A DNA stretch of 64,000 bases, from contig CAUJNA010003813.1 in NCBI GenBank assembly GCA_963377175.1, forward strand, positions 305,580 through 369,579, written 5' to 3'. This document shows, one piece after another, positions 63,336-64,000 of the stretch. The DNA comes from Effrenium voratum. Its lineage: Eukaryota; Sar; Dinophyceae; Suessiales; Symbiodiniaceae. The position numbers and the translations under genes are program-made. Each line of letters starts with the position of its first letter. Position 1 is the first letter of the stretch. Below the pieces are notes generated by a model. It was not told the origin of the DNA and did not search any database. It worked only from the letters and a program-made list of their open reading frames with translations.

Positions 63336-63897
63336 ATAAACAACATATAAACGGCAGCCCCCTCATGATGGCCGAAAAAGTGAGGATTCCAATAGGGGTG
63401 CAATTCAATCTCTGTAGAACATCTAAAAGGGGGGGCGGCAGCCCCTCTCCCCCGTGATGTTGGAAAAAGTGATGATTCAAGTAGGGGCAAACGCCGCATA
63501 GCTTTGCGGCACTCGCTTTACTCGCCAGCCCATATTGTCACCGGGTGACTTGTGGGGGGTTTGTTTCAGTTTTGACCATTCGCCTGGTTGTCACGGGTGA
63601 ATGGGAGTATTGGATGGACCCTGCCCCCTTTCCTGCCTTACGGGTGTGGTTGTGGCTTAGTGCCGGCGTGAGGGATCATGTCGGGAAGAGCCTGTGGGGA
63701 GCTGTAGCATCTCAAGGATGTCACGGTGTCTTGCCCCTGTGCCGGCCAGCCATGGAATTTGATTTCATGGCTGGCGGGCCTGACTAGAGTGTTGCACGGC
63801 GCGTTGAACTCCAATCGGAATTGTCCTGATGACGCTTGCGGAGGGACGGCCGCGATAGCAGGAGGGACCGCGCTGAAGGCCGCGCACTCGGGTCGCT

Positions 63898-63937
63898 CCA
63901 TCCATCCATCCATCCATCCATCCATCCATCCATCCAG
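63898..63937. repeat. (CATC)n microsatellite
   Basis: About ten CATC units. Confidence 0.95.
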
Positions 63938-64000
63938 GGGCAAAAAAACTAAAAAGTAGCGGGGTGGTGGGGGAGCGGCAGCCCCGAAAAAGAAAAGTGA

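Larger units (their letters stand above)
62870..64000. repeat. Dispersed G-rich repeat family (four partial copies)
   Basis: Phrases GGGGGGCGGCAGCCCC, GTGATGTTCGAAAAAGTGATG, TTCAA-TAGGGGTGC and AACTAAAAAGTAGCGGGG-like recur at about 62880-62990, 63350-63430, 63430-63490 and 63935-64000. A fifth partial copy lies at 44158-44203, directly left of the 18-kb element. Confidence 0.7.

Overview
The window looks like nuclear DNA of a photosynthetic dinoflagellate. The signs are: a head-to-tail tandem gene array with near-identical spacers; a polyprotein with a red-lineage plastid leader (signal peptide with an EAF motif, then a second hydrophobic stretch and basic residues); small exons whose introns end in AG followed mostly by G; abundant Ty1/copia LTR elements with GKGKGKG-rich Gag; many microsatellites; and, inside an LTR, a near-match to the 3' end of the dinoflagellate spliced leader. 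The species cannot be named from the sequence alone.

Layout. 1-7190: three minus-strand copies of a 4-module repeat polyprotein gene (unit about 2.8 kb), the leftmost running off the window. 7190-11000: gene-poor, with an AT-rich block and a 95-bp near-perfect palindrome. 11046-14490: minus-strand ankyrin-repeat exons. 14955-21629: a decayed copia element with 5-bp TSD TATTT. 22024-23735: a secretory or membrane protein gene broken by one frameshift and one in-frame TGA. 24-26 kb: minisatellites and a tRNA-like fragment. 26.6-37.7 kb: scattered short exons, mostly minus strand, of unrecognised genes. 39549-43793: a better-supported seven-exon minus-strand gene of unknown function. 44204-62291: a complete 18,088-bp LTR retrotransposon on the minus strand. 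62297-64000: short-period and G-rich repeats.

The 18-kb element is the main discovery candidate. It has 349-bp LTRs differing at one base, perfect TSD GTTCA, a polypurine tract and a candidate half-tRNA primer site. In sense order it encodes Gag (coiled coil), a CCCH-finger/protease/integrase ORF, an RT/RNase H ORF after one in-frame TAA, and a region with weak DNA-methyltransferase-like motifs. Then, through an ATGA stop/start overlap, comes a very large second ORF. That ORF appears as 1,631 and 749 codons split by one frameshift lying exactly inside a Tpt1/KptA-like (NAD+-dependent RNA 2'-phosphotransferase) domain: LRH lies on one side, and the RxxxxGHS and HVTY motifs on the other. An exact 12-mer occurs six times along the element in different reading frames, arguing for a nucleic-acid-level role.

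Single-base indels are common in both the tandem genes and the otherwise young element. They may be real damage or assembly error; this cannot be decided here. Exon models rest on open frames plus plausible splice sites, without transcript evidence.
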